In this document: piece by piece, positions 47,178 to 56,966 of the stretch
How the letters are laid out: each line of letters starts with the position of its first letter
Numbering within the stretch: the first letter of the stretch is position 1
Assembly: GCF_003711265.1 (NCBI RefSeq)
Contig: NZ_CP024634.1
Span: forward strand, 1,736,001 to 1,800,000
Direction of reading: 5' to 3'
From: Bathymodiolus thermophilus thioautotrophic gill symbiont
GTDB lineage: Bacteria > Pseudomonadota > Gammaproteobacteria > PS1 > Pseudothioglobaceae
DNA: 64,000 bases
Translations under genes and position numbers: made by a program
Notes under the pieces: model-generated
Databases searched by the model: none
Told to the model about the DNA's origin: nothing
What the model saw: the letters and a program-made list of their open reading frames with translations, nothing else

Positions 47178-47326
47178 AAATATAGATGGCTAACAAAATT
47201 CAATTTTTATCAACTTGGTGAATTTTCCAAATCCTTTCTTGGCAAATTTAAGCCTAAGGTTTGAAAAAATTCCAAGTTGATAAGAAATGGATTCTTGGTG
47301 ATTATTCATATTTATGCGAAAGTTTC
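47174..47326. repeat. Palindromic element, copy 14 (second of a tandem pair)
   Basis: It runs from TCTCAAATATAGATGG to ATTTATGCGAAAGTTTC. The two abutting copies occupy about 300 bp between rho and the 3' end of trxA; nothing else was seen there. Confidence 0.65.
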
Positions 47327-47328
47327 AG

Positions 47329-47655
47329 CTAAATATTAGCATCAATAAAAGTGCTAAGTTCTGCCTTAGATAAAGCGCCCATTTTAGTAGCGGCAACCTC
47401 ACCCTCTTTAAATAGCAATATTGTTGGGATGCCACGCACACCATATTTTGGTGGCATCTGGTCATTTTCATCTACATTTATTTTGGCAATGACAACCTTG
47501 CCATCATATTCTTCGGCAATTTCGTCCAAAATTGGCGCTAACGCCTTACAAGGGCCACACCACGGTGCCCAAAAATCTACTAATACTACTTGTGATGCGT
47601 TAATGACATCTGATTCAAAAGAATCATCTGTTACTGTTTTAATTTTATCATTCAT
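47329..47655 (-). CDS. trxA: Thioredoxin 1
   Basis: This 108-aa cytosolic disulfide reductase has WAPWCGPCK with redox Cys33 and Cys36, and the cis-Pro motif RGIPTILLF near residue 73. Length is normal. Its promoter may lie in the 92-bp gap after glnD. Confidence 0.97.
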   Translation of the reverse strand: MNDKIKTVTDDSFESDVINASQVVLVDFWAPWCGPCKALAPILDEIAEEYDGKVVIAKINVDENDQMPPKYGVRGIPTILLFKEGEVAATKMGALSKAELSTFIDANI

Positions 47656-47713
47656 AATTTGACTTGTACTGCTTATAAAACCTTATTGCTAGAAATAAAC
47701 GATGCTGTGGCAA

Positions 47714-47719
47714 ATTATA
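47714..47719 (-). promoter_or_regulatory. Candidate -10 element for trxA
   Basis: A perfect TATAAT (plus-strand ATTATA) lies about 60 bp before the trxA ATG in the glnD-trxA gap. No good -35 hexamer is present at 16-18 bp. Confidence 0.3.
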
Positions 47720-47747
47720 CCGTTATTTATATACTTGATATATTATT

Positions 47748-50270
47748 TTACAATTTTTCTTGTAAATACTGACTTAATGTTTGTTGCTCTAATTTGCTAA
47801 GAGGCTTGTTATCAGCATTACTGATAAAAAAAACATCTTCTACTCGTTCACCCATGGTTGAGATTCTCGCATTGACCAAATGAAAATCTAACTGGTAAAA
47901 AATATAGGCAATATTCGACAACAACCCCTGTTTGTCAATCACATTTACTTCCACTTCGGTCAAGTTCCAAGTGTCGTTATGTGAGAATGTAATTTCCATT
48001 TTATGGTCAAAGTGATAATGTGCATATTTGTCACTCATTTGCTTCACATCAGCACCAGATTGCACAAGTTGCGTTAATTCTTCTTCTATCACTTTATTGA
48101 TATTAGTGTGCTCTAGGATTTCATCTTGCAAGACGCTAATTGTATTATAAGTTTTGTTGTCTTTACTGGTTAAAATCTTGGCATCAACAATATCCAAGCC
48201 TAATTTTTCAATAATACTCACTAACTTAAAAAACAAGCCCTTGGAATCCTCACTGTGTACAAAAATATCCACCACATTATGTTCTGATAAACGACTCAAA
48301 ACTTTAATCGCCTTACCACTTTGCCTAGTGAGGCACTGTAAATGCCACAAAATATCATCTACCTGATAGCGTAAAAAATAATCTTTTGGCAAGGTGTCTA
48401 ACATTACATCTGCTTTTTGTCTATCGTATCCTTGCTGTATCACCGCCTTTGCCAGTGCTTGTTTGACCACTTTCACTTGGGCAGTAATACTCGGTGCTTT
48501 TGGGGTTTTTTGCAGGTGTTCTTTGGTTTTGTAAAACAATTTCTTGAGCAAAGAATCCTTCCAACTGTTCCACAAGTCTTCTTTGGTAGCACGAATATCT
48601 GCTACCGTCAGTAAGTATAAAAATTCCAAAAATTCAACCGACTTCACGGTTTTGGCAAACTGCTCAATCACATCAAAATCGTCTAAATCTTGCTTTTGTG
48701 CCACTTGTGTCATTAATAAATGCTGCTCTACCAAACTTGAGACCAAAGCAACATCTTTGGCTTTAAGGCTATGATGTTTAAGAAAATCTTGTGCATCTTT
48801 TGCACCCAAAGTTGCATGATCGCCCCCTCGTCCTTTGGCGATATCGTGAAACAAACCTGCTAAAAATAACAACTCAGGCTTGACAATATCTGTCGCAATC
48901 TCACTACATAACGCAAACTCTTGAGCAAACTCACCAATGAAAAAACGCCTAAGATTACGAATCACAAACAAAGTGTGCTGATCCACTGTATAGGCATGAA
49001 ATAAATCATATTGCATCAGCCCTGTTATCTTGCCAAAAGCAGGTATATAACGCTCTAACACGCCATAACGATTCATTAATTTGAGTGCCTTATTAACCCC
49101 CTGCTTTTGTTGCAACAACTCAATAAATAGACGATTATTTTGGCGTTTTTTATAATAGTTTTCACCTATTAAATCTATATCTTTTTGCATTTGTCTCAGT
49201 GTATCTGCACTAATACCACTTACATAATTATGCTTAGCGACCAGCAAAAAAATCTCAATAAAAGCAGAAGGCTGTTCGGTAAAAACTTTACTATCAGTCA
49301 TATAAATATAACCATGACTAATGACAAAGCGCGCATTCAAATGCTGCACATGCAACACACTCTCTTCAAATAATTGCAACAAAATATCATTCAAACGCGC
49401 CACTTTTGTTGCTGTTTGATAATAATCACGCATAAATTGCTCAACCGCAATACTATCGCCCTCTTCATACCCCAATACACTTGCCACTTTGCGTTGATAC
49501 TGAAACGCCACTCGGTCTTCCCGACGCTGAGCAATAATGTGCAAGGCAAAACGCACTTTCCATAAAAATGACTGCGCTTCTATTAGTAAATCATATTCAC
49601 CTTGAGTTAAATATTCTTTTTCCACCAAATCAGACAATAAATCAACATCAAAATACCACTTTGCCACCCACGCTACCGTCTGAATATCTCGCAACCCTCC
49701 AGGGCTTTCTTTAAGATTAGGCTCTAAATTATAAGCAGTATTAGAATAATTTAAATGGCGCTCATACTGTTCTTTTTGCTTGCCAACAAAAAACGACCGA
49801 GATGACCAGTCATTTGACTTAATTACCACTTTCATCCTTAAGAACAACGATTCTTTGCCAATCAAAATACGGGATTCCAACAAATTCGTTGCCACGCTCA
49901 AATCGTGAATATTCGCCACACAATCTGCTATATCACGAGTTGCATGTCCAACTTCCAACCCGACATCCCATAAGAAAGTTAAAAATTTAGATAAGTTTTC
50001 CTGATGCACATTATGTGAACCACTCGGAATCAAAATCAGTAAATCAATATCAGAATACAAATGTAACTCCCGACGACCATACCCACCCACTGCCGCCAAA
50101 CACAACTGATTACTTACCTCAAACCCACGCCAAATATCACACAACAAACTGTCTATCTCATCACTACGCCTCTGTACCAACGCCTTTACCGCATCAGGTT
50201 TTTTTAAAAAATCCACTTCTAAAGAGGATTGTAATGCCTGATATTTCTCTTTAAAAACCTCTAACTGCAT
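47748..50270 (-). CDS. glnD: [Protein-PII] uridylyltransferase/uridylyl-removing enzyme
   Basis: This 840-aa nitrogen sensor modifies PII according to glutamine level. The nucleotidyltransferase domain has AAVGGYGRRELHLYSDIDLLIL near residue 60 (positions about 58-79), followed by the linker with KESPGGLRDIQ, the HD domain with LFHDIAKGRGGDHATLGA near 450, and two C-terminal ACT domains (about 675-750 and 780-840). Length is normal. Its ATG overlaps the stop of the upstream monooxygenase by 1 bp. Confidence 0.94.
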   Translation of the reverse strand: MQLEVFKEKYQALQSSLEVDFLKKPDAVKALVQRRSDEIDSLLCDIWRGFEVSNQLCLAAVGGYGRRELHLYSDIDLLILIPSGSHNVHQENLSKFLTFLWDVGLEVGHATRDIADCVANIHDLSVATNLLESRILIGKESLFLRMKVVIKSNDWSSRSFFVGKQKEQYERHLNYSNTAYNLEPNLKESPGGLRDIQTVAWVAKWYFDVDLLSDLVEKEYLTQGEYDLLIEAQSFLWKVRFALHIIAQRREDRVAFQYQRKVASVLGYEEGDSIAVEQFMRDYYQTATKVARLNDILLQLFEESVLHVQHLNARFVISHGYIYMTDSKVFTEQPSAFIEIFLLVAKHNYVSGISADTLRQMQKDIDLIGENYYKKRQNNRLFIELLQQKQGVNKALKLMNRYGVLERYIPAFGKITGLMQYDLFHAYTVDQHTLFVIRNLRRFFIGEFAQEFALCSEIATDIVKPELLFLAGLFHDIAKGRGGDHATLGAKDAQDFLKHHSLKAKDVALVSSLVEQHLLMTQVAQKQDLDDFDVIEQFAKTVKSVEFLEFLYLLTVADIRATKEDLWNSWKDSLLKKLFYKTKEHLQKTPKAPSITAQVKVVKQALAKAVIQQGYDRQKADVMLDTLPKDYFLRYQVDDILWHLQCLTRQSGKAIKVLSRLSEHNVVDIFVHSEDSKGLFFKLVSIIEKLGLDIVDAKILTSKDNKTYNTISVLQDEILEHTNINKVIEEELTQLVQSGADVKQMSDKYAHYHFDHKMEITFSHNDTWNLTEVEVNVIDKQGLLSNIAYIFYQLDFHLVNARISTMGERVEDVFFISNADNKPLSKLEQQTLSQYLQEKL

Positions 50271-51487
50271 TATTTCCCCAACCGCTTTTTTAAAGCAGGG
50301 AAAGCGCCTTTGCTAGATTCAGTCAAATGCTGGGTGATCAAATGCTTAATTGGCGGAAAACGCTCAGCAAGATTCAGCACAAAGCGTCTAATTTGCTTCA
50401 CCATCGGTGCATCATTGGTAAATAATGCCACAATACCATTGGTACCAAAAAACATTATTTTAGTAAGATGAATATGCTTTCTTTCAAACAAATTCAGCAA
50501 AGGCTGTGCGCCAATATCCTGCCCCTGCATCAACGCCTCCTGCACCAAAGTCGCTAAAATATCCTGCCCTCTCAACCCTAAATTAAAACCATGTGCAGTC
50601 ACCGGATGCATACCCACAGCCGCATCACCAATCAATGCAAAACGATTGGCAATAAAAGTCTGCGCATGCACACCCACCAATGGATAAAAATGACGCTCAC
50701 CCACTTGCGTTAACTGCCCTAATTCCCCTCTAAAATCTTTTGTCATTTTGGCGTTAAAGTCCTCTTCACTCATTTCTATTAGCGCCTGAGACTTATTTGC
50801 TGCCACAGTCAACACCACAGAAGACTCATTTCCTATCATTGGCAATAGCGCCAAAGTTTGCCCATAATCAAAACATTCTAAAGCCGTGTTTTGATGACTT
50901 TTCTCATGCTTCATCTTCGTTACAATCATTACCTTGGAAAAATCTTTCATAATAGACGGAATACCCACCTTACGACGAATATTAGAGAAACGACTGTCTG
51001 CAGCAATCACCAATTTAGCCTCAACCGTGGTCTCATCTGCAAAAATAACCTTTGAATGTACCCCACAATAATCCACATTCTCTACCGAAGTATCAGTAAT
51101 CACCGTAATATTATCCGCTTGCAACACACGCTGATATAACGCTTGTCGCAACTGGTAATTTGGCACCAAATAACCCAACGCCTCAACACCAGAACCCTCA
51201 GATTTAAAATTCAACAACGAAGTCGAATCGCCATCAAAAACCTTTGCCTCTTTAAGTAAAGACACCTCATTCTGATCTATCAACGCCCAAACACCTAACT
51301 TCTTCAAAATACGAAGAGACAAATGCGTTAACGCAATCTCCCTACCGTCATAAGTTGGCTTAGAAATCGCTTCCAAATTGGATTTTTCCACCACCAAAAC
51401 CCGCACATTAGTACCCATCATCGAGCAAGCAAAGCTTAGTCCTGCTGGCCCACCGCCAATAATAACAATGTCATAGTTAGTTTGCAT
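50270..51487 (-). CDS. UbiH/UbiF/VisC-family FAD-dependent hydroxylase
   Basis: This 405-aa flavoprotein monooxygenase probably hydroxylates the ubiquinone ring. The FAD-binding GGGPAGLSFA lies at residue 10, and the second FAD motif FALIGDAAVGMHPVTAHGFNLGLRG at about 265-295. Which ring position it acts on (UbiH, UbiF or UbiI) is not clear. I chose the ATG at 51487 (MQTNYDIVIIGGG); the frame to 51535 adds a hydrophobic stretch before the Rossmann fold that the family lacks. It is coupled to glnD. Confidence 0.85.
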   Translation of the reverse strand: MQTNYDIVIIGGGPAGLSFACSMMGTNVRVLVVEKSNLEAISKPTYDGREIALTHLSLRILKKLGVWALIDQNEVSLLKEAKVFDGDSTSLLNFKSEGSGVEALGYLVPNYQLRQALYQRVLQADNITVITDTSVENVDYCGVHSKVIFADETTVEAKLVIAADSRFSNIRRKVGIPSIMKDFSKVMIVTKMKHEKSHQNTALECFDYGQTLALLPMIGNESSVVLTVAANKSQALIEMSEEDFNAKMTKDFRGELGQLTQVGERHFYPLVGVHAQTFIANRFALIGDAAVGMHPVTAHGFNLGLRGQDILATLVQEALMQGQDIGAQPLLNLFERKHIHLTKIMFFGTNGIVALFTNDAPMVKQIRRFVLNLAERFPPIKHLITQHLTESSKGAFPALKKRLGK

Positions 51488-51551
51488 TTTTAGTTTATAA
51501 ATTAGTGATATAATAATGTGTATTATAACTACCAAGCACCCATCCTATATT

Positions 51552-51968
51552 ATGATTTATGTCATCATTCAATTCAGTTGTATCTTTTATCTTATTTTTA
51601 ACACACGCCTTGATTCTTTCAATGCATTCAACTACGCCCTACTCGGCATCGGTTTTATCATCGGACTCAGTGCCATCATGGCAATGAAATTAGATAATTT
51701 CAACATGCAACCCACCCTAAAAAGTCAACATAAATTAATCACGAACGGCATCTATCGCTGGGTACGCCACCCAATGTACACCAGCGCACTTACCCTATGC
51801 CTAGCACTCGCCCTAAGCAACAACCATCTATTCTCACAACTTGCCCTTTTGGCATTAACCGTCATTTTGATACTAAAGTCCAATTTAGAAGAAAAATTCC
51901 TTACCCAGCGCTTTTCTAATTATCAAGATTACAGAAAGAAAACTGGTTACTTCGTTCCTTTTTTATAA
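51552..51968 (+). CDS. Isoprenylcysteine/phospholipid methyltransferase-like membrane protein
   Basis: This 138-aa protein (from the ATG at 51552) has four hydrophobic helices and the signature GIYRWVRHPMYTSAL followed by EEKFLTQRFSNYQDYRKKT, as in the ICMT/PEMT-type S-adenosylmethionine-dependent membrane methyltransferases. The substrate is unknown. It is divergent from the hydroxylase gene, whose start is 64 bp away. An upstream ATG at 51516 would add 12 residues and is less likely. Confidence 0.75.
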   Translation: MIYVIIQFSCIFYLIFNTRLDSFNAFNYALLGIGFIIGLSAIMAMKLDNFNMQPTLKSQHKLITNGIYRWVRHPMYTSALTLCLALALSNNHLFSQLALLALTVILILKSNLEEKFLTQRFSNYQDYRKKTGYFVPFL

Positions 51969-52002
51969 GCCACTCCTTATCAAGCAAGGCTTTATTTTCT
52001 CG

Positions 52003-52116
52003 TTCCCAAGTTCTGCTTAGGGATGTATGCCTGAGTTTGAAGGCAAAGATACAATAAAAAAACAACTGCTAATATTTTCTTTAATAAAGTTAATATTGTT
52101 GCTTGGCAGTGTATGC
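52003..52116. repeat. Repeat block left of the 76-aa gene
   Basis: A small inverted repeat (TTCCCAAG and CTTAGGGA) is followed by a block from TGAGTTTGAAGGCAAAGAT to GCTTGGCAGTGTATGC. The block recurs at 52460-52527; this copy has about 18 bp inserted near 52080. Confidence 0.6.
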
Positions 52117-52148
52117 AGGGTAGTAAATGATCTTTAAAAAAACAAAAC

Positions 52149-52379
52149 ATGAAGATAAAAATGCCTACCATGACTGAATGTATCATGAATGGAAACACAA
52201 TAAGTATAAACAAAGCGCTAACATTAAGAGATCAGGCGGACAATAGAGGTGTAAATAGAGAGGATTATTTATGCACTAAATGCCGTCAACTGGTTCGTGC
52301 TCACAAAAGTGGTGGTTCTGTAGGTGCACATTTTGAACATCATAAACGAAATCCAGATTGCCCATTCTTTAAGTCGTAA
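52149..52379 (+). CDS. Small Cys/His protein, possibly zinc-binding
   Basis: This 76-aa protein has CTKCRQLVRAHKSGGSVGAHFEH and DCPFF in its C-terminal half (residues about 42-74): a CxxC pair, several His and a last Cys that could bind zinc. Similar short proteins with CxxC and HFEHxxRNPxC occur in many proteobacteria, mostly uncharacterised. The frame may begin at 52149 or at an internal ATG near residue 8 or 13. It lies alone between two copies of a repeat block and ends before a strong bidirectional terminator. Confidence 0.6.
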   Translation: MKIKMPTMTECIMNGNTISINKALTLRDQADNRGVNREDYLCTKCRQLVRAHKSGGSVGAHFEHHKRNPDCPFFKS

Positions 52380-52459
52380 ACAAAATACAAAAAAAATAGG
52401 ACAAATCTTTGATGCTGACTGGCTTTACACGCCAAGTTACTCTGTATGAAAACGCATAC

Positions 52460-52549
52460 TTGAGTTTAGAAGCAAAGATATAACAATAAAAAGCAACTGC
52501 CAATATTGTTGCTTGGCGGTGTTATGCATTCCCAAGCAGAACTTGGGGG
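52460..52549. repeat. Repeat block right of the 76-aa gene
   Basis: TGAGTTTAGAAGCAAAGAT to GCTTGGCGGTGTTATGC matches the block at 52031-52116. It is followed by an inverted repeat TTCCCAAG and CTTGGGGG, so the two flanks have mirrored order. Confidence 0.6.
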
Positions 52550-52621
52550 CAGAACGGGATTTAACTACTTTTGCAAGGTTTGTTTTTAATATCGTCATAC
52601 AGGGATAAACTAAAGCACAAA

Positions 52622-52661
52622 TAATAAGGGCCGCTAAAATAGCGACCCTTATTGTTTTTTT
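52622..52661. terminator. Bidirectional terminator between converging genes
   Basis: AATAAGGG and CGCTA pair with TAGCG and CCCTTATT and are followed on the plus strand by TTGTTTTTTT. It sits just downstream of the minus-strand giant gene ending at 52676 and can end transcripts from both sides. Confidence 0.8.
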
Positions 52662-52675
52662 ATAGGCTAAAAAAA

Positions 52676-55600
52676 TTAACGAATAAATCGGCGTCTCCTT
52701 CTAATTAAATAATAAGTGCCTAATGTCATCAATAGGATAAAGCCCATATCAAATCTAGCAGGGGCATTAGGATTATAAACACAACCACCGCCACTACTGC
52801 TACTGCTATCATCGTTATTACCGCCATTGTCATCAATGACAATAGGCGTTGCTATTGAAACGGTACTTTCAACCACGCCGTTGGCCTGATCGCTATCGGT
52901 ATCGTTTGCACCGCCGTCTTTGATGGTTAATTTAAGACAAGTTGCATTTGTGATCAATCCAGTTTGCCAAGTAGCGCTATCATCGGTACAAGCATTGCCT
53001 GTGCTTATTTTAGATTGCACATTGTTGCCATTAACCACAAAATTACTCCAACCACTTGTTAATGAATATTTACGCAACTCTGCATCCTTAGGGATTGCGG
53101 TAGTGAGTTCGATAGTTACTTGAGTGGAGTCGCCAACGGCGCTTAAGCCTTCAACTACATAGTCATAGATATCGCCAGTGGTCAATGTATCGTTGGCGTT
53201 ATTAGTCAAATTATTGGCTACTAGATATTGCCTTATTTGATCAGGGGTTAATTGCCCGGAATCTTCACCCATGGTACCTAGCAATATTTTAGTGTCTGCT
53301 GAACTGGTGATGGTTTTACCCTCACCTGCTCGGATTTTATTACTTTCAGCATTGGTGTCTTTGTTGTCGGGAATGCCATCACTGTCATTGTCATTGTTCT
53401 CGCTGTTGATATTTCCAGCAATCAGTTTAAGTTTTAAAACTCTTTCTGATAAATGGTTGTTGGTCTCAGCCTTTAATTTAATTGTCAGAATACCGGTGTC
53501 TATGCTACTGGGGTCAAAAGAGAAAATTGTATCGTTACTTGTGTCAGCGATATCAGAACTACTCCAATTATAAGTTTCTGCTGTTACTAAGGCATTAATG
53601 GCAACTGTTCCACCGGCTTTACTAATTATCCGACCGTTATTTTCACCTTGGGTTACGATGAATTGATTAATCACTGGAACAATGTCAGACTCAATGGTGG
53701 TTTTGGTAATGGTAAAGTCTTTTGTAGGGGGAAAGGCGTTGTCGCTGACGGTAATAGTAATGGTGGCTGGGAATGTGATTGCAGTAGCATCAACTTTGAT
53801 TTTTAGCTGATTGCCCATAATTTCAAAATTGGTGGCATCATCCACATAGTAGGTCAAACTGTTATCGTCTGTATCTGTATCAGTTGCAGACAAGGTGCCT
53901 ACGATTGCACCAGCAGTTGCATTGGATGCGATGTTTTTCCTGGTTAGGTCAATATTAGTGGGAGCGACATCATTAATGTCATTAATGGTGATGGTGATTT
54001 TGGCGGTTTTATATTCTGCGCTACTATTGCTAATTTTGACTGTAAGGAGGTAGGATTTTTTAGTTTCATAGTCTAGACCTATCTTTGCTACTTGGATTTG
54101 CCCTGTGTTGTTGATTGTGAAGAAGCCATCACTATTACCAGCGTCAATGGTAAAGGTTGTTACTTCTCCTGTGGTTACCAGGGGAGTGCCGACTGCGACA
54201 TTGACAGATGAGTTTTCTTTAACAGCTCGGCTTTGGTCAGCAATAGTTAAATCGCCTTTTATGACATTTTCCACAGTAATGGTAATAGCCTTCAAGGTGG
54301 TAGAAACTGTGTCGTTGACTTTTAACACAAGATCGTAGATGTTGTTACTGTCATTGTCACTTGGTGCCTCGTAGTCGGGAGCAGTTTTAAAGGTAACGAT
54401 GTTGCCATTTAGATTAAAAAGTCCTGCGTCTGTGCCTGAGATTTCATAAGTCAAGGTTTGATCGTTAGGCTCATTGGTGGCAGTGATAGTGAGGGCGGTA
54501 AGGGCGCTACCTTCATCACGCACCACATTGGTATTGGTAATGTTAGCGGGGTTTAAGTTAGCGGCAGCAACATTAAGGGTGAACGCTGTAACGGCAGAAG
54601 TATTTATGCCATCGTTAGCCGTTATGTTAATGCTGTAATTAGATTTAGTGGAATAAGTAACATCTTGTGCCATTTTTAATTGATTGCCGTTAATGCTGAA
54701 ACTAGATGCATCATCGCCACTGAGAGTGTAAGTCAATGTACCAACGGTATCTACATCGGTGGCAGAAAGCAAAGCAATTATAGTGCCGCTTTTTGTGCCG
54801 TTATTGATAATAGTAGCGCTTAGGACTATGTTGTTAGGGGCAGTGTCATTGACATCGGTAATGGCAATGGTGAATGCCTTGTCAAAAAATAAGTTACCGT
54901 CTGTGGCTCGCACTTTAATACTGTATGAGGTTTTGCTTTCATAATCTGCTACTGCGTTTAAAGACAGTGTTGCGCCAGTAATGCTGAAACTGGCATTATC
55001 ACCAAAACCTGAAATTAATGAATAAGTCTCTGTGCCTAGTGCGTCATCAGTATTGGTTAGTGTACCGACGGTGGTAGTGTTTTCTATCACGGTAACACTG
55101 GAAAGTGCGATATCGGTAGGGGCTTCGTTGACATCGGAGAGGCTAAAGGTGATGGTTTGTTCGGTGTTTCTAGTGCCAGCGCTGGCTTTAACCTTGACGG
55201 TATAAGAATTAGTGTTATTTTCAAAACTAAGGTTAGTGGCGTTAAAACTTAGGATTTGGTTATGGGAGCCACTAAGACTGAATAAGCCACTGCTATCGTC
55301 TTCAATACTGAAAGTGGCAGCAATGTCATTAGCAGTTAAAGTGTAATTAGTGCTTACACCTTCGTCAGCAGTAAAAATGTTACTGGATGTAATAGAAAGA
55401 TAAGATATCACAGGTAATCTGAGATACTCAAATTGCTCATGAATTCCATCCTTTACAACTATAATCACTTTGTATATTTTAGGATTTTCTGGATCGCCAC
55501 TAGAAATAGCGTCTTCCGTGATGCTGAATTTACCGTCTTTGGTCATTGCAAAGCTCGCAAAATCATCATTACGACCGTTTCCCTCTATGCCGGTTATTAT

Positions 55601-56410
55601 GTAGTATTCTAGTATTTCGCTATCTGGATCGTAGGCACTGGCTGTGGCAATTTGTGTATTGGCAAGCGTGCCAGCCATGATAGTGTAAGTGTTAAGCACA
55701 AGGTTTGTTGGAGGGGTGTCGTTATCATTAATAATGTCAATGATAAATTCTTTTGAAAAAGTATGTCCAGCGCCATCTGTTACTTTAACCACAATTTTTA
55801 TGTTTTTACTCTCAGAAGTTTCATAATCAATAAGGCTAACAGCTCTCAACTCTGTCCCATAAATTAAAAATACACCTGCGTCTTCTGTTAAAGAATAATG
55901 AAAAGTATCATTCGCATCAGCATCAATTGCACCGAAGTTTCCCACTAAGAAATGGTCAATGTCATGTACAGATTTTTCGGGATCAATGGAAACAATCCAA
56001 TAATCAGATTCTTTGACCTTATTATCCGAAATGGTGATGTCGGTAGGCGTTTCGTCATTGACATCAATAATGGTAATGGTAATGGTCTGCTCGGCATTTC
56101 TGGCGATGGTAGTGCCAGTACTGGCTTTAACTTTGACAACATAAGACTTAATACCCTTATCAAAGTCAGTTTCAACACCTCTGAAATTTAGGGTTGCATT
56201 GTTATTGCCACTGAGACTGAACAAGTGATTACTTTCAATAATACTGAAAGTAGCATTGGCATTATTGGCGGTTAGAGTGTGGTATATATTTGTAGCTTCG
56301 TTTACAACCAAGGTGCTGGCAGAGGTAATGACAAGGGCTGGAGTTGAGAAAGCTTGAGCACTAAGCATTAGTAAACAAGTACTAACGATAAATCGATTAA
56401 AAACAGTCAC
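52676..56410 (-). CDS. Giant cadherin-like secreted surface protein, 1244 aa
   Basis: This is a dispersed relative of the array proteins. A signal peptide (about 1-22, MTVFNRFIVST and following) leads straight into cadherin-like repeats; the variable N-terminal domain is absent. About nine repeats of roughly 95 aa can be traced by DVNDETPTDI, VNDTAPNNI and INDVAPTNI boundaries. Then come an Ig-like segment (near 960-1040), a Ca-loop motif NDNDSDGIPDNKD, the anchor region with CTDDSATWQTG, the linker, GGGCVYNPNAPARFD, a helix and five Arg. The start is GTG at 56410 with CCAGGAG 6 bp upstream. Cell-surface adhesion is inferred. Confidence 0.85.
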   Translation of the reverse strand: MTVFNRFIVSTCLLMLSAQAFSTPALVITSASTLVVNEATNIYHTLTANNANATFSIIESNHLFSLSGNNNATLNFRGVETDFDKGIKSYVVKVKASTGTTIARNAEQTITITIIDVNDETPTDITISDNKVKESDYWIVSIDPEKSVHDIDHFLVGNFGAIDADANDTFHYSLTEDAGVFLIYGTELRAVSLIDYETSESKNIKIVVKVTDGAGHTFSKEFIIDIINDNDTPPTNLVLNTYTIMAGTLANTQIATASAYDPDSEILEYYIITGIEGNGRNDDFASFAMTKDGKFSITEDAISSGDPENPKIYKVIIVVKDGIHEQFEYLRLPVISYLSITSSNIFTADEGVSTNYTLTANDIAATFSIEDDSSGLFSLSGSHNQILSFNATNLSFENNTNSYTVKVKASAGTRNTEQTITFSLSDVNEAPTDIALSSVTVIENTTTVGTLTNTDDALGTETYSLISGFGDNASFSITGATLSLNAVADYESKTSYSIKVRATDGNLFFDKAFTIAITDVNDTAPNNIVLSATIINNGTKSGTIIALLSATDVDTVGTLTYTLSGDDASSFSINGNQLKMAQDVTYSTKSNYSINITANDGINTSAVTAFTLNVAAANLNPANITNTNVVRDEGSALTALTITATNEPNDQTLTYEISGTDAGLFNLNGNIVTFKTAPDYEAPSDNDSNNIYDLVLKVNDTVSTTLKAITITVENVIKGDLTIADQSRAVKENSSVNVAVGTPLVTTGEVTTFTIDAGNSDGFFTINNTGQIQVAKIGLDYETKKSYLLTVKISNSSAEYKTAKITITINDINDVAPTNIDLTRKNIASNATAGAIVGTLSATDTDTDDNSLTYYVDDATNFEIMGNQLKIKVDATAITFPATITITVSDNAFPPTKDFTITKTTIESDIVPVINQFIVTQGENNGRIISKAGGTVAINALVTAETYNWSSSDIADTSNDTIFSFDPSSIDTGILTIKLKAETNNHLSERVLKLKLIAGNINSENNDNDSDGIPDNKDTNAESNKIRAGEGKTITSSADTKILLGTMGEDSGQLTPDQIRQYLVANNLTNNANDTLTTGDIYDYVVEGLSAVGDSTQVTIELTTAIPKDAELRKYSLTSGWSNFVVNGNNVQSKISTGNACTDDSATWQTGLITNATCLKLTIKDGGANDTDSDQANGVVESTVSIATPIVIDDNGGNNDDSSSSSGGGCVYNPNAPARFDMGFILLMTLGTYYLIRRRRRFIR

Positions 56411-56966
56411 AAGGAACTCCTGGCTAAGAAAATAAAATATTTTTCGATCTTAAACTCTGCTTGAAAACGAGTGTAAAAACCACAGATAAAACGGCTAAGC
56501 GTTTGCTGAATAAAAGTAAGGGTTATTTGATTTAGTTCAGTCATAATATATTATGATGACTTTTACATAAATATGAACGATGAGAAAAATTCAACTTTTG
56601 CCCACTTGGTGATTTTTTAAAACTTGTTCCAGTAGAGAATAAACGGTTAAAAATTGTTCCTTACGGCTGGAATTTACTCGCCTAAAGAACTGCTGGATGT
56701 CGCTAGAAGAATTGTCAAATGGGTAAAAATGGGTTCTTGATGATTATTCATATTTATGATAGAAATCTTATTACAATACTCACTTCTACAAAAATTAACA
56801 TTATCCATAAAAAATAAGGTTCATGGGGACTAAATGGCAAAGATAATACTAAAGCCTAAAAAGATTAGAGGTAAGCCCTTTTTTATTACCTTTTTTCCTT
56901 GTTTTTTGGGCTGCTTAATCCATTTAGCACTGACAATAAACTATATGAGACCTTTCGGTTAAAAGC
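56411..56966. other. Intergenic region between the two giant genes
   Basis: It holds palindromic copy 15 and, at 56819-56962, a possible 42-codon frame (MAKIILKPKKIRGKP) that I do not consider a gene. GAGACCTTT at 56947 is another end fragment of the palindromic family, touching the 3' end of the larger giant gene. No promoter was clearly seen. Confidence 0.5.
56555..56768. repeat. Palindromic element with enlarged centre, copy 15
   Basis: The left arm (TTACATAAATATGAACGATG, CCCACTTGGTGATT) and right arm (AAATGGGTAAAAATGGG, TTGATGATTATTCATATTTATG) flank a 70-bp centre containing another small hairpin around GTTCCTTACGGCTGGAA. It is about 50 bp longer than the standard copy. Confidence 0.6.

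Noticed and set aside
56834-56962. 42-codon frame between the two giant genes
   Set aside because: Weak ribosome binding site, no homology recognised, and its end runs into a palindromic-element fragment.
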